DNA of 64,000 nucleotides, taken from assembly GCA_017633985.1 (NCBI GenBank), contig JAGBOF010000009.1, positions 1 through 64,000 of the forward strand, given 5' to 3'. Within the stretch, counting starts at the first letter, position 1, and the number at the start of each line of letters is the position of its first letter. Source of the DNA: Bacteroidales bacterium (GTDB taxonomy: Bacteria > Bacteroidota > Bacteroidia > Bacteroidales > P3). A model generated the notes under the pieces. That model ran no database searches. It was given only the letters and a program-made list of their open reading frames with translations, and was not told where the DNA came from. Shown in pieces: positions 44,206-53,186 of the stretch. Position numbers and translations under genes: made by a program.

Positions 44206-44289
44206 AAAACGTCGTTTTATTTTACTGATCAGCCGTTTTAATAAATTAATCAGGCGTTTTATTTTCATCAAACGCCGTGTCGTTTTCTT
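44206..44289. repeat. Four-unit 21-bp array spanning the ftsW stop codon
   Basis: Units start at 44206, 44227, 44248 and 44269: AAAACGTCGTTTTATTT, GATCAGCCGTTTTAATAAA, AATCAGGCGTTTTATTTT and CAAACGCCGTGTCGTTTT. The ftsW stop (44248-44246) lies at the junction of units two and three. Thus the last 13 FtsW residues or so are read from the repeat. Confidence 0.87.
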
Positions 44290-45466
44290 CAGGTGTAATT
44301 TCCTGTAAATTTTCCTCCTTTGCCGTGCCTTCTTCAGCCCTTTTGGATATGTTAATCACCACTCCCAAAAATATACTTGCAAACACAAATGACGTTCCGC
44401 CGTAAGATATAAAAGGAAGAGTCTGTCCCGTTACAGGTATAAGACCTACTGCCACACTCATGTTTATCAATGCCTGAAGCGTAATAACTATTCCCATTCC
44501 GCAACAAGCCATTGCTCCGAAATAACCATTAACGCTCTTTGCTGTTTTAAACATACGGTACAATAATATTATATACAGTAGAATTATAAAGCCGCCTAAC
44601 CAAATTCCGCCTTCTTCCAAAATTATCGAAAAGATAAAATCGTTGTGTCCTTCTTCCAAAAAACTTGACTGAATGCTGTTACCAATACCTCTTCCCAACA
44701 ATCCGCCCGTAGCAACTGCCATCAATGCCTGATTGCTCTGTGTTATCTGGGAAATATCCGTTGCCGAATGACCTTCCGTACGGCTTACTATCGTTCCCAA
44801 ACGTCCTACCCTGTGGGCGACATCAGGCGAAAGATATGCCATCAGTAACATCAGTCCGAAAACAACTATCAATACCGCTAAAGTCAGATATAAATACTTC
44901 TTGTTAACGCCTCCTATCCGCATAAGAAGGAAACAGGTTGCAAAAATAAGCACAGTCGTTGAAAAGTTCGACCAAAACACTATGCCGCAAACCAATCCCA
45001 AAGGTATCATCAACCGCCAGAATATTTCTTTACTGTCAATCTTCGGTTGATTTGACGCCATGACTGAAGATATATAGAAGATCATTACATATTTCGCTAT
45101 TTCCGACGGTTGGAATTGCAGATTCATTAAAGGAAACGGTATCTTTATCCATCTGGCCAGCGAAAGTGGTTCATTTTTAACAAGAGCCGCAAAATAAGGA
45201 ATACATATCAATGTAAGAGATACGCCAAGCAGGATGTTGAGGTATTTTGACAATTTTCTGTAATCTGACTTATGAGCGATAAAACAACATATAAAACCTA
45301 TCAAAAGCCACAAACAGTGTCTTCGTAGCATTGGCACGAAACTGCCTGATGCAACTTCTTTGCCCATTGAAGAAAACACCTCAACGATACTTATAAAGAT
45401 AAAAAGAATGTATACACTCCAAATTATCTTATCCCCTTGTAATATTTTAGATCTTACGATTTTCAA
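44246..45466 (-). CDS. ftsW: Lipid II polymerase FtsW (SEDS family)
   Basis: This 406-residue protein has about ten membrane segments and SEDS signatures: FQPSEIAKYVMIFYIS, NQALMAVATGGLLGRGIGNSIQ, FLEEGHNDFIFSIILEEGG and the C-terminal GLIPVTGQTLPFISYGGTSF. SEDS proteins polymerise glycan strands with a class B PBP, here the adjacent FtsI. The C-terminus ENDTAFDENKTPD is encoded by a 21-bp repeat array. Upstream lies the murD slot (30-bp gap). Confidence 0.96.
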   Translation of the reverse strand: MKIVRSKILQGDKIIWSVYILFIFISIVEVFSSMGKEVASGSFVPMLRRHCLWLLIGFICCFIAHKSDYRKLSKYLNILLGVSLTLICIPYFAALVKNEPLSLARWIKIPFPLMNLQFQPSEIAKYVMIFYISSVMASNQPKIDSKEIFWRLMIPLGLVCGIVFWSNFSTTVLIFATCFLLMRIGGVNKKYLYLTLAVLIVVFGLMLLMAYLSPDVAHRVGRLGTIVSRTEGHSATDISQITQSNQALMAVATGGLLGRGIGNSIQSSFLEEGHNDFIFSIILEEGGIWLGGFIILLYIILLYRMFKTAKSVNGYFGAMACCGMGIVITLQALINMSVAVGLIPVTGQTLPFISYGGTSFVFASIFLGVVINISKRAEEGTAKEENLQEITPEENDTAFDENKTPD

Positions 45467-45496
45467 TTTATTTATACATTATATATGTTTATTGCC

Positions 45497-45985
45497 TTAC
45501 ATTGAAAACACAGTTTGCGAATATATTTCCGCTTTTCTATGCTTGCTTTGAGGGTTCTTATCAAACGACGTAAACACAACGCAGTCATCGTTGCTTGCAA
45601 TGCCGCTTGCAAATAACACACTCTGCAAAATATCTTCTTCTTTATCCGAAGTAAGGATTATTTTCTTTATTTTACCGTTAAGAGTATTGCTTATCTTTTT
45701 TATCTCACGCTCGGAAACACCCTCGGAATTAAGAATCCATATTATATTCTTTGTTATCTTTTCAAACAAAAGCCATGCAGAATTAAGATTGCCCACCTGC
45801 GTAGCATCAATATAATCAATACCGCCTACGGTTGCTATTTTCTTTGCCGTATTTTCATTTTTCCTGCACAAAAAACCACGCATAAGGGCGGCATTACGCA
45901 TCTGCCGTATATTATCATACGTTCTTTGTGCCCCGATTGTATAGTTCGCATTTGTTTGCTGCGATGCCAATTCTTCTATTGTCAT
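45497..45985 (-). CDS. Short protein in the murD slot, resembling a decayed MurD C-terminal domain
   Basis: This 162-residue frame lies where murD is expected. Residues from about 49 onward align by eye with the MurD C-terminal domain: IATVGGIDYIDATQVGNLNS corresponds to the family's GVxYINDSKATNVNS; ITKNIIWILNSEG to the VxWIxGGxDKG strand; CVVFTSFDKN to LLSPACASFD. The N-terminal UDP-sugar domain and the central ATP domain (GTNGKST) are absent, and the D-Glu-binding Lys/Ser residues are replaced, so it cannot be a working ligase. The first 45 residues (TIEELASQQTNANYTIGAQ...) resemble nothing I know. Spacing (18 bp after mraY, 30 bp before ftsW) and an open frame suggest it may still be translated. 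The alternative is an unrelated small protein. Confidence 0.6.
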   Translation of the reverse strand: MTIEELASQQTNANYTIGAQRTYDNIRQMRNAALMRGFLCRKNENTAKKIATVGGIDYIDATQVGNLNSAWLLFEKITKNIIWILNSEGVSEREIKKISNTLNGKIKKIILTSDKEEDILQSVLFASGIASNDDCVVFTSFDKNPQSKHRKAEIYSQTVFSM

Positions 45986-46003
45986 AATTACGTTAATGTT
46001 GTT

Positions 46004-47257
46004 TTATCTTAATTTCAAAGTTATTATCGTTACCACTGCCAAAATTATACTTATCAAAAAGAAACGCTGAACGATTTTGCTTTCATGCCAACCTTTCTTT
46101 TGGAAATGATGGTGTATGGGCGTCATAAGGAAGATTCTTCTTCCTTCCCCGTATTTACGTTTGGTGAACTTGAAATACGACACCTGCATCATCACGCTTA
46201 CGCTTTCTATAAGGAATATTCCGCAAAGTATAGGCAACAGCCATTCTTTCCTTATAAGAATTGCCAAAACGGCTATTATACCTCCTATACTCAAAGAGCC
46301 CGTATCTCCCATGAATACCTGTGCAGGATAGGTGTTATACCAAAGAAATCCCGCCGTTGCACCGACAAACGCCGCTATAAATATGGTCAATTCTCCTATA
46401 TTGGGTATATACATTATATTAAGGTAGTTTGCAAAAATTATATTACCGCTTACCCACGCCAATATGCCGAGAGTAGACCCTATCACAGCACTTGTACCCG
46501 TTGCCAAACCGTCAATTCCGTCCGTGAGGTTGGCTCCGTTACTTACGGCTGTGATTATAAGTATCACAATAGGAATAAAAATCAACCATGCCCAATCTTT
46601 GTAATCCTCGGTAAAGGGTTTTAATATTTTGCTGTAATCAAATTCGTGTCCTTTGATAAACGGTATGGTCGTTTTAGTACTGCGGACACTTTCTTTGGTG
46701 AATTGTTGTTTTGCCTTCTCGTATGTACTCTCCACCTGTAAGTTATGGGTCTGCGAATATGCCGCTACGTCCTGTTTTTCCTTAATTACTATATTCGGTG
46801 AGAAGAACATCATACTTCCGACAACTATTCCCAATGCCACCTGTCCGGCAATCTTCGTCCAACCGCTCATTCCTTCCTTATGTTTCTTGAAAACCTTTAT
46901 GTAATCGTCCCTGAAACCCAAAAGACCTAACCAAACGGTGGTTATTATCATTATTATAATGTATATATTGTCCAATCTGCAGAACAATAATACCGGAATA
47001 AGAATACCCATAAGTATTATCAGTCCGCCCATTGTAGGAGTTCCTTCTTTTTCTTTCTGACCTGCCAAACCCAAATCCCTTACGGTCTCGCCTATCTGCT
47101 GTTTTTTAAGCACATTTATGAGTTTGCCGCCGAAAACTATCGTTATCAGCAATGACAATATCACAGCCGCTGCAGCACGGAATGATATGTACTGAAAAAC
47201 TCCCGCTCCGGGAAAATCAAACTCTCTGTCCAACCAATCAAACAAATAATATAACAT
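46004..47257 (-). CDS. mraY: Phospho-MurNAc-pentapeptide translocase
   Basis: This 417-residue membrane protein has ten hydrophobic segments and the conserved loops [33 protein letters not shown], the catalytic [12 protein letters not shown] and [13 protein letters not shown], and the C-terminal [20 protein letters not shown]. It makes lipid I from undecaprenyl phosphate and UDP-MurNAc-pentapeptide. An insertion of about 60 residues (around 150-210, [16 protein letters not shown]...) is usual in Bacteroidetes MraY. It precedes the murD slot. Confidence 0.97.
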   Translation of the reverse strand: MLYYLFDWLDREFDFPGAGVFQYISFRAAAAVILSLLITIVFGGKLINVLKKQQIGETVRDLGLAGQKEKEGTPTMGGLIILMGILIPVLLFCRLDNIYIIIMIITTVWLGLLGFRDDYIKVFKKHKEGMSGWTKIAGQVALGIVVGSMMFFSPNIVIKEKQDVAAYSQTHNLQVESTYEKAKQQFTKESVRSTKTTIPFIKGHEFDYSKILKPFTEDYKDWAWLIFIPIVILIITAVSNGANLTDGIDGLATGTSAVIGSTLGILAWVSGNIIFANYLNIMYIPNIGELTIFIAAFVGATAGFLWYNTYPAQVFMGDTGSLSIGGIIAVLAILIRKEWLLPILCGIFLIESVSVMMQVSYFKFTKRKYGEGRRIFLMTPIHHHFQKKGWHESKIVQRFFLISIILAVVTIITLKLR

Positions 47258-47302
47258 ATCTTTTAATCTATTAATCTTAAATGTTTTACATCACATCAAA
47301 AT

Positions 47303-47365
47303 AAAACGCCGTTTCGTTAAATTAAAACGCTGTTTTATTTTTTTAATACGCCGTTTTAATTTTTT
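47303..47365. repeat. Three-unit 21-bp array between mraY and murE
   Basis: Units start at 47303, 47324 and 47345: AAAACGCCGTTTCGTTAAA, AAAACGCTGTTTTATTTT and AATACGCCGTTTTAATTT. It sits inside the dcw cluster, in a 126-bp gap between murE and mraY, where transcription must pass through. Confidence 0.85.
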
Positions 47366-47383
47366 TTTAAGCCTTAAAAATTT

Positions 47384-48895
47384 TTACATATATTTCATCA
47401 GTTCTTCCTTGTCGTCAAAATGGTGTTTAACTCCGCAAATCTCCTGATAATTTTCATGTCCTTTGCCCGCAATCAATATAATGTCGTTTTTCTTTGCCAA
47501 TGCCACCGCAATCTTTATCGCTTCCCGCCTGTCGGTAACGGAGAATATTTGTTTAGAGTCGGTCATTGAAGTTTCAGTGTTGCCTTTTTTCAAACTGTCA
47601 TTACCATACTCTGCGCTCTCCAATCCTTTTTTCATATCATTAATAATATCCTCTGGATTTTCATCGCGCGGGTTATCGCTTGTAAGCACAAGTACGTCAC
47701 TTAATTTATAAGATATTTGAGCCATCAACGGACGTTTGGTTTTATCTCTGTTTCCTCCGCAACCGATAACCGTAAATATTCTTTGAGACAATGACGTTCT
47801 GCAATTATTTATAGTATTCAATACATTTTCCACAGCATCGGGAGTATGGGCATAATCAATTATTCCGTAGGCTCCGTTTTGCAAACGGTAAATTTCGAAT
47901 CTGCCTTTAGCGGCTTTTAATAACGAAATATTACGCAACACTTCAGTTTTATCCGCTCCTAACAATACCGCAGCGGAATAAACTGCTAATAAATTATAAG
48001 CATTGAACCTGCCGACCATAGGGACAAATACTTCCTTATTGTCTATCATCAGATCCGTGCCTTCGAAAGAAGATTCCAGAATCTTTGCTTTAAAATCAGC
48101 TTTTGCACTTTGCAATGAATAAGAATAACGTTTGGCTTTGGTGTTTTGCAACATCACTTCGCCGTTTTTATCATCCGTGTTAGTCAATGCGAATGCCGTA
48201 TCAGGCAAATCGTCAAAGAATTTCTTCTTTGCCTTGATGTATGCCGCAAATGTTTTATGGTAATCCAAATGATCAAGAGTTATATTACTGAATACCGCTC
48301 CCGTAAATTTCAGTTCTGCAATACGGTTTTGGACAACTGAATGCGAACTTACTTCCATAAATACGTATTGACAGCCTTGCAATACCATTTCGTGCAACAA
48401 TGAATTAAGCGTTATACTGTCAGGTGTAGTTCTTTGAGTCGGCAGAACCTTGTCTACAATAATATTCTCCACGGTGGAAATTTTGCCGCATTTGTATCCA
48501 AGGCGTGTAAACAATTCATACAACAATGTAACTGTCGTTGTCTTTCCGTTAGTTCCCGTAACACCGATAAGGTTTAATTTTGTAGAAGGATTGTCAAAAA
48601 AATTGCGGCTTATTTGTGCCAATGCAAACGAAGAAGATTTTACTATAATATATGTAACCGCTGAATTATTGCCGATATAGGATTCATCTTCCAATACGAT
48701 TGCTTTTGCTCCGCTTTGTATTGCTTTATCAATATAAAGATGTCCGTCGGTAAGTTCTCCTTTCTCGGCAACAAAAAGACAATCTGCGTTTACCTTACGT
48801 GAATCGAATGCAATATCCTTGATTTGTGCCGAAGGATTGTCATGAATTATTTTTATATAATCAACTCCTGTCAATATATTCTGTAATGTCTTCAT
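47384..48895 (-). CDS. murE: UDP-MurNAc-L-Ala-D-Glu-meso-diaminopimelate ligase
   Basis: This 503-residue Mur ligase has the ATP loop GVTGTNGKTTTV (111-122), VFMEVSSHSVVQNRI, FSNITLDHLDYH, VIDYAHTPDAVENVL, and the C-terminal DNPRDENPEDII. DNPR is the signature for meso-diaminopimelate rather than lysine as third residue. It uses UDP-MurNAc-L-Ala-D-Glu, the product of MurD, so a functional MurD must exist somewhere. It follows ftsI by 4 bp. Confidence 0.97.
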   Translation of the reverse strand: MKTLQNILTGVDYIKIIHDNPSAQIKDIAFDSRKVNADCLFVAEKGELTDGHLYIDKAIQSGAKAIVLEDESYIGNNSAVTYIIVKSSSFALAQISRNFFDNPSTKLNLIGVTGTNGKTTTVTLLYELFTRLGYKCGKISTVENIIVDKVLPTQRTTPDSITLNSLLHEMVLQGCQYVFMEVSSHSVVQNRIAELKFTGAVFSNITLDHLDYHKTFAAYIKAKKKFFDDLPDTAFALTNTDDKNGEVMLQNTKAKRYSYSLQSAKADFKAKILESSFEGTDLMIDNKEVFVPMVGRFNAYNLLAVYSAAVLLGADKTEVLRNISLLKAAKGRFEIYRLQNGAYGIIDYAHTPDAVENVLNTINNCRTSLSQRIFTVIGCGGNRDKTKRPLMAQISYKLSDVLVLTSDNPRDENPEDIINDMKKGLESAEYGNDSLKKGNTETSMTDSKQIFSVTDRREAIKIAVALAKKNDIILIAGKGHENYQEICGVKHHFDDKEELMKYM

Positions 48896-48899
48896 CTTT

Positions 48900-50993
48900 C
48901 TATTGATGTTTAAGCGTAAGTTTTATATGTTTGTCTTTACCGATTGCGGTATTCGGTTTAATACTTTGGGATACCACGTTCCCGTATCCTGTAAACGACA
49001 CCTTATATCCTAATTTCTCCAATGTATAGACGGCATCTGTCAAACTCCAACCTCTTACGTCAGGAACAACGTCTGATAACAAAGCCTCATTTATCTGTGC
49101 CTGTCTGTCAACCAATCGGTTTACTTTTGTTTTGTTTGTATTTACAAACGCACTTTGACTGTTTACCGTCTTATTGTCGGAAATTATCTCTGTCTTTTGG
49201 GCATTAACTCCCATAACCCTGTCGCTTATTTCCCTGAATACGGGTGCTGCCAAATCTCCGCCATGGGTTACTCCGCCTTTAGGTTCGGATATTACAACAA
49301 TACAAGAATATTGCGGATTGTCTGCAGGAAAATATCCGGCAAAAGACGCTCTGTGCAAACGGTATTTACTTTCCACATCACCCTTGGAATAATTTACTTC
49401 GGCAGTTCCGCTTTTTCCCGCAATACCGTACGATGCAGACTTAAGCCTGCGTCCTGTACCGTAAAGAACAACGCGTCTTAATATATCCTGTATCTGTTTT
49501 AACGTCTCTGGTTTACACATTTGTTTCTTTAATTCAACAGGTGCGAAATTCTTTATTATTTGTCCGTCCTGCATTATACTTCTTACGAATATAGGTTTCA
49601 TAACCGTGCCTCCGTTTGCAATACCGTTATAGAATGTAAGCAATTGTAACGGCGTCATGGAGGTAACATATCCGAAAGACATGCGGAGCAAATCATCGGG
49701 ATAATAACTTGAACCGATTTTAGGCATAGGTTCGTGGACGTCTATATCACAATCCAATTTTTTATAATCAAAATATTTTTGCAAATCCTCTGCAAACTGT
49801 TGTCTTTGTTTTGAACTGTGTCCGTAATAATCATAAACCAAAGCACTGATACCGACATTGGAAGAAATTTCCATTGCACGGGTTAATGAAACCTGTTTGT
49901 CCGGTCCCTTTTTATTTACGTCATATATTGGTTTGGATGCTCCTGCAAATTCTTTCATACCCGTAGGAACCGATATAGAAGTATCACAAAATCCTTTATC
50001 CAAAAGCATCATGGCTGTAACCGTCTTAAACGTACTGCCCGGTTCATATGTAGAGCCTACCGCTATATTACGGTCTTCATAATACACATGCTCCGCTTTT
50101 CTTGTGAAAGAAGCCAATGCCTTTACAAAACCCGTCTTGGTTTCCATCAAAATAACCGTTCCTTCCCTTGCATCATTACTGTCAAGACACTTTTTCAATG
50201 CCGTTTCCGCCAATTCCTGCAAAGGAATATCCAATGTCGTTATAATATCTCTGCCGCTTTTAGGTTTTATTTCCAACGTATCGTCTACCGGAATCCACAA
50301 TCCCGGCGCTATGTTTCTTTCCAACCGTTTGCCTTTACGGCCCTTTAGTGTCTGTGCGTAATATCCTTCTATACCGTTACGTTTTTCCACGCCGTTATCT
50401 ATGTATTCTATACCTATTGTACGTCTTGCCATGTCATTATAAGGATATACGCGTTTATACTTCAAATCTGCGGCAACGGCATTGCGTATCATTCTAAAAT
50501 GTCTTAACGTATCCAGATCTTCCTGTGAAGCCATCTTGGCAATTAAGGTACCTCTGTTCTGTTTGCTTCTGTTCTGCTGCAAATATGCTTTCCATTCAGT
50601 TTTGTTTCTTGTTTTAAATCTGCTTGCCAGCAATGAAGAAAGTGTGTCAAGTTTGGTTTTCCATAACGTATCGGCTATCACCCAATCTATTTTCTCCCTT
50701 TCGCCTGCCGCATTCACTCTTCCTATACCCAAATCCAAATAAACGTCATACCTTATTTCGTTTGAAGCCAACAAAAGCAATTCGCCCGTAGTATTGTCGT
50801 ATGAAAATATATTGCCGCGCGGTGCATCAAACGGACGCTTCTGTACCAAACGCTCATCATTTATTACAGTAAAAACATCTTTATCACTTGTCTTAAGGAT
50901 TATAGTTTTGACAAAAATTATTATAAAGGCTACTATAAACAGCCAATATAATAAAGGTACTATTATTTTAATATTTTTGTCAAATCCCGCCAT
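48900..50993 (-). CDS. ftsI: Division-specific transpeptidase (FtsI/PBP3) with PASTA domain
   Basis: This 697-residue class B penicillin-binding protein has one N-terminal membrane segment, a dimerisation region with RRTIGIEYIDNGVEKRNGIEGYY, and the transpeptidase domain with the catalytic SxxK in YEPGSTFKTVT, SSN (EISSNVGIS) and KSGTAEV in place of KTG. The last 60 or so residues are a PASTA domain (VPDVRGWSLTDAVYTLEKLGYKV), common in Bacteroidetes FtsI. It cross-links septal murein together with FtsW. It starts 4 bp after ftsL. Confidence 0.96.
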   Translation of the reverse strand: MAGFDKNIKIIVPLLYWLFIVAFIIIFVKTIILKTSDKDVFTVINDERLVQKRPFDAPRGNIFSYDNTTGELLLLASNEIRYDVYLDLGIGRVNAAGEREKIDWVIADTLWKTKLDTLSSLLASRFKTRNKTEWKAYLQQNRSKQNRGTLIAKMASQEDLDTLRHFRMIRNAVAADLKYKRVYPYNDMARRTIGIEYIDNGVEKRNGIEGYYAQTLKGRKGKRLERNIAPGLWIPVDDTLEIKPKSGRDIITTLDIPLQELAETALKKCLDSNDAREGTVILMETKTGFVKALASFTRKAEHVYYEDRNIAVGSTYEPGSTFKTVTAMMLLDKGFCDTSISVPTGMKEFAGASKPIYDVNKKGPDKQVSLTRAMEISSNVGISALVYDYYGHSSKQRQQFAEDLQKYFDYKKLDCDIDVHEPMPKIGSSYYPDDLLRMSFGYVTSMTPLQLLTFYNGIANGGTVMKPIFVRSIMQDGQIIKNFAPVELKKQMCKPETLKQIQDILRRVVLYGTGRRLKSASYGIAGKSGTAEVNYSKGDVESKYRLHRASFAGYFPADNPQYSCIVVISEPKGGVTHGGDLAAPVFREISDRVMGVNAQKTEIISDNKTVNSQSAFVNTNKTKVNRLVDRQAQINEALLSDVVPDVRGWSLTDAVYTLEKLGYKVSFTGYGNVVSQSIKPNTAIGKDKHIKLTLKHQ

Positions 50994-50997
50994 CTTA

Positions 50998-51303
50998 CTA
51001 TTTAATAATGATGATGTCTTTCACTTCTTCCTTACTTATTCCTATATCTCTTTGCGAAAGTTTTTCGCTTAACTGATGCATTGAAATAGTATTCTGATAT
51101 ATACTTTTCATCTCTACGCTTCTGGCTTTAAGGTTTGTTATTTCCCTGTCAAGCTTGTTAATGCTTCTTATCGTAGAATAACAATTATACCTTAATGCTA
51201 TGTATATTGAAAGCAATACGACTATTGTTGCTATAAACAAAAGATTCTTACTTGTTATCTTTTGCAGAAATGTTCCGTTAAATATATTTCTCGCTATACT
51301 CAT
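50998..51303 (-). CDS. ftsL: FtsL-like cell division protein
   Basis: This 101-residue protein has a short cytoplasmic part, one membrane segment (NLLFIATIVVLLSIYIALRY) and a periplasmic coiled coil (INKLDREITNLKARSVEMKSIYQ). These features, and its place between rsmH and ftsI, identify FtsL/FtsL-like protein of the divisome. Primary sequence conservation is low, as usual for this family. Confidence 0.85.
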   Translation of the reverse strand: MSIARNIFNGTFLQKITSKNLLFIATIVVLLSIYIALRYNCYSTIRSINKLDREITNLKARSVEMKSIYQNTISMHQLSEKLSQRDIGISKEEVKDIIIIK

Positions 51304-51311
51304 ATCACTTT

Positions 51312-52229
51312 TTATTTTTTCTCCGCCACTCTCAATTTGGCACTTCTGCTTCTTGTATTTTGTAACAATTCTTCTTCACCCGGTGTTATGGGTTTACGGG
51401 TAACGGGTATGTAAGGCGTATTGACATTGCCGTAGAAATCTTTCTCGGTCTTACCTTCCGTATTACCGCTACGTATTAACTGCTTCACCTTTTTGTCTTC
51501 CAAAGAATGGTAAGATATGATAACCAAACGCCCTTTGGGTTTTAAAAGTCCTTCACACTGCATAAGCATACTATCAAGCGAAGCCAATTCATCATTAACC
51601 TCTATTCTCAAAGCCTGAAATATCTTGGCGAAAAATTTATTCTCAATATTAGGTTTTGTAAGTGTTTTGACCGCAGAGCAAAGTTCCGCCGTAGTGGCTA
51701 TATATTGCTCATCACGTTTTTTGCATATCGCCTTTGCCACCTGTTTCGCATTGGGAATTTCGGCGTATGTAAAAAACAATTTTGAAAGCTGCTCCTGCGT
51801 ATAAGAGTTCACAACGTCAGCTGCCGTAAACGCATTGTCAGTATTCATACGCAAATCCAAAGGAGCATCGCTGCGGAAAGAAAATCCCCTTTGCGAGGTA
51901 TCTATCTGATGTGAAGATATTCCCAAATCGGCAAGTATTCCGTCAACTTGTGTAATGCGGTACATACGCAATTGTTTGGTCATCTCGGAATAGTCCGCAT
52001 TTATAAGACAGAAACGGTCATCGTCAATAGCATTGTCAAGTGCATCTTTATCTTTGTCAAACGCAAACAACTGCCCTTTGTCACTCAATCTGTCCAATAC
52101 GGCACGTGAATGACCGCCGCCGCCGAAGGTTAAATCCAAATAAATACCGTCAGGATTGATATTCAATCCCTCAAGGCATTCGTTTAGCAATACCGGAACA
52201 TGATAAGGTTTAATCTGACTGTCGGACAT
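51312..52229 (-). CDS. rsmH: 16S rRNA (cytosine(1402)-N(4))-methyltransferase
   Basis: From the ATG at 52229 (MSDSQIKPYHVPVLLNE) the product is 305 residues. The SAM-binding DLTFGGGGHSRAVLD, the GILADLGISSHQID motif, RGFSFRSDAPLDLRM and the C-terminal LVIISYHSLEDKKVKQ are diagnostic. It methylates C1402 of 16S rRNA in the decoding centre. A longer frame to 52319 would overlap mraZ by over 100 bp and is not favoured; the chosen start overlaps mraZ by 20 bp. Confidence 0.96.
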   Translation of the reverse strand: MSDSQIKPYHVPVLLNECLEGLNINPDGIYLDLTFGGGGHSRAVLDRLSDKGQLFAFDKDKDALDNAIDDDRFCLINADYSEMTKQLRMYRITQVDGILADLGISSHQIDTSQRGFSFRSDAPLDLRMNTDNAFTAADVVNSYTQEQLSKLFFTYAEIPNAKQVAKAICKKRDEQYIATTAELCSAVKTLTKPNIENKFFAKIFQALRIEVNDELASLDSMLMQCEGLLKPKGRLVIISYHSLEDKKVKQLIRSGNTEGKTEKDFYGNVNTPYIPVTRKPITPGEEELLQNTRSRSAKLRVAEKK

Positions 52230-52674
52230 TGGCTTTTGAAAGTAAATTTTTGGCAACTTGTTTATAATCGAAGTTATCTTCGCTGACCTTTTTGTAAGTT
52301 TGGTTATCCCAAACCTCAAGGAAATTTCCCGAACCTATGATTACTATATCTTTCGTCAAATGTGCCGCAGTCCTCATTGCATCGGGGATAAGCAAACGGT
52401 CGAAAGAATCCATTTCCAACATGTTTCCTTCTATGAAACGGCGGTAAAGTTTTTTTGAATCAGGATCATAAAGATTCAAATTCCCGTTTAAAAAACTCAC
52501 TTCCTGCTGAAAATTGGCGTAAGTAAAGATTTCAAGGCAATCATTGTATATACTTTTGCGGATAAAGAAACGGTTGTCGGAAGCAATATCCAACTGCTTC
52601 TTAATGGCTGCAGGCATTTTAAATCTGCCTTGGGCATCCGTTTTGCAATATTCCACGCCTACTAACAATGACAT
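52210..52674 (-). CDS. mraZ: Transcriptional regulator MraZ
   Basis: From the ATG at 52674 (MSLLVGVEYCKTDAQGRFKMPAAIKK) the protein is 154 residues with two AbrB-like MraZ half-domains; the second contains NMLEMDSFDRLLIPDAMRT. MraZ binds tandem repeats in its own promoter and controls the dcw operon in other bacteria. It is the first gene of the cluster here. The usual DxKGR motif is DAQGR in the first half and DSFDR in the second. The longer frame to 52713 would include the promoter box. Confidence 0.94.
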   Translation of the reverse strand: MSLLVGVEYCKTDAQGRFKMPAAIKKQLDIASDNRFFIRKSIYNDCLEIFTYANFQQEVSFLNGNLNLYDPDSKKLYRRFIEGNMLEMDSFDRLLIPDAMRTAAHLTKDIVIIGSGNFLEVWDNQTYKKVSEDNFDYKQVAKNLLSKANVRQSD

Positions 52675-52710
52675 CTTCTTTAAATTTCCTTTAAACTTAC
52701 AAAATCGTTG

Positions 52711-52718
52711 CAAATTTA
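52711..52718 (-). promoter_or_regulatory. -7 element upstream of mraZ (dcw cluster promoter)
   Basis: On the minus strand TAAATTTG (52718-52711) matches TAnnTTTG, 37 bp upstream of the mraZ ATG. Upstream sequence is A/T-rich with no standard -33 box. A large 21-bp array lies a further 270 bp upstream. Confidence 0.6.
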
Positions 52719-52984
52719 CTAAAAAAAGTCCAATTATTCCCTAATTTTTACTTTTTTTTCCTATTTATCCCAATCTTACGTGATTTTACAAAAAAAGTTA
52801 CACGGATTATAAAATTATTTTTTTATGATTTTTAATTGTTTAAGCGTTATGTTTCACAAAAACGGCAACTTAAAAAAGTTTTCAACAATATAATTTTCGG
52901 AAAATCACATCTAAAATCATCAATCCGTCGGTTTAAAAAACCTTTTCAACGCCGTTTTTTAATATTACATCGTCCCGTAAAAAT

Positions 52985-53152
52985 AATCTGCGACGTCAGT
53001 AAATTATTCTGCGACGCCAGTAAATTATTCTGCGACGTCAGTAAATTATTCTGCGATGTCAGTAAATTATTCTGCGATGTCAGTAAATTATTCTGCGATG
53101 TCAGTAAATTAAAACGCCGTTTTTAAAAAATAAAAACGGCGTTAATCTTTAA
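52985..53152. repeat. Eight-unit 21-bp array, the clearest in the window
   Basis: Six near-identical units (52985-53110) contain CTGCGACGTCAGTAAA or CTGCGATGTCAGTAAA. Two units of the AAAACGCCGTTTTT and AAAAACGGCGTTAA type (53111-53152) follow. The last two form a 12-bp perfect hairpin, AACGCCGTTTTT/AAAAACGGCGTT, that may terminate proS. A translated reading frame over it (KLFCDVS repeated) is an artefact. The rest of the 52714-53186 gap shows only the mraZ promoter. Confidence 0.93.
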
Positions 53153-53186
53153 CAGATAACAATATGTTATTTTTTATGATTTATGG

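Noticed and set aside
52985..53110. CRISPR array
   Set aside because: The 21-bp units are contiguous with no unique spacers, and no cas genes are in the window.
52836..53126. A 96-codon plus-strand reading frame with KLFCDVS repeated several times
   Set aside because: It is the translation of the 21-bp array; the 7-residue period follows directly from the DNA repeat and there is no start context or homologue.
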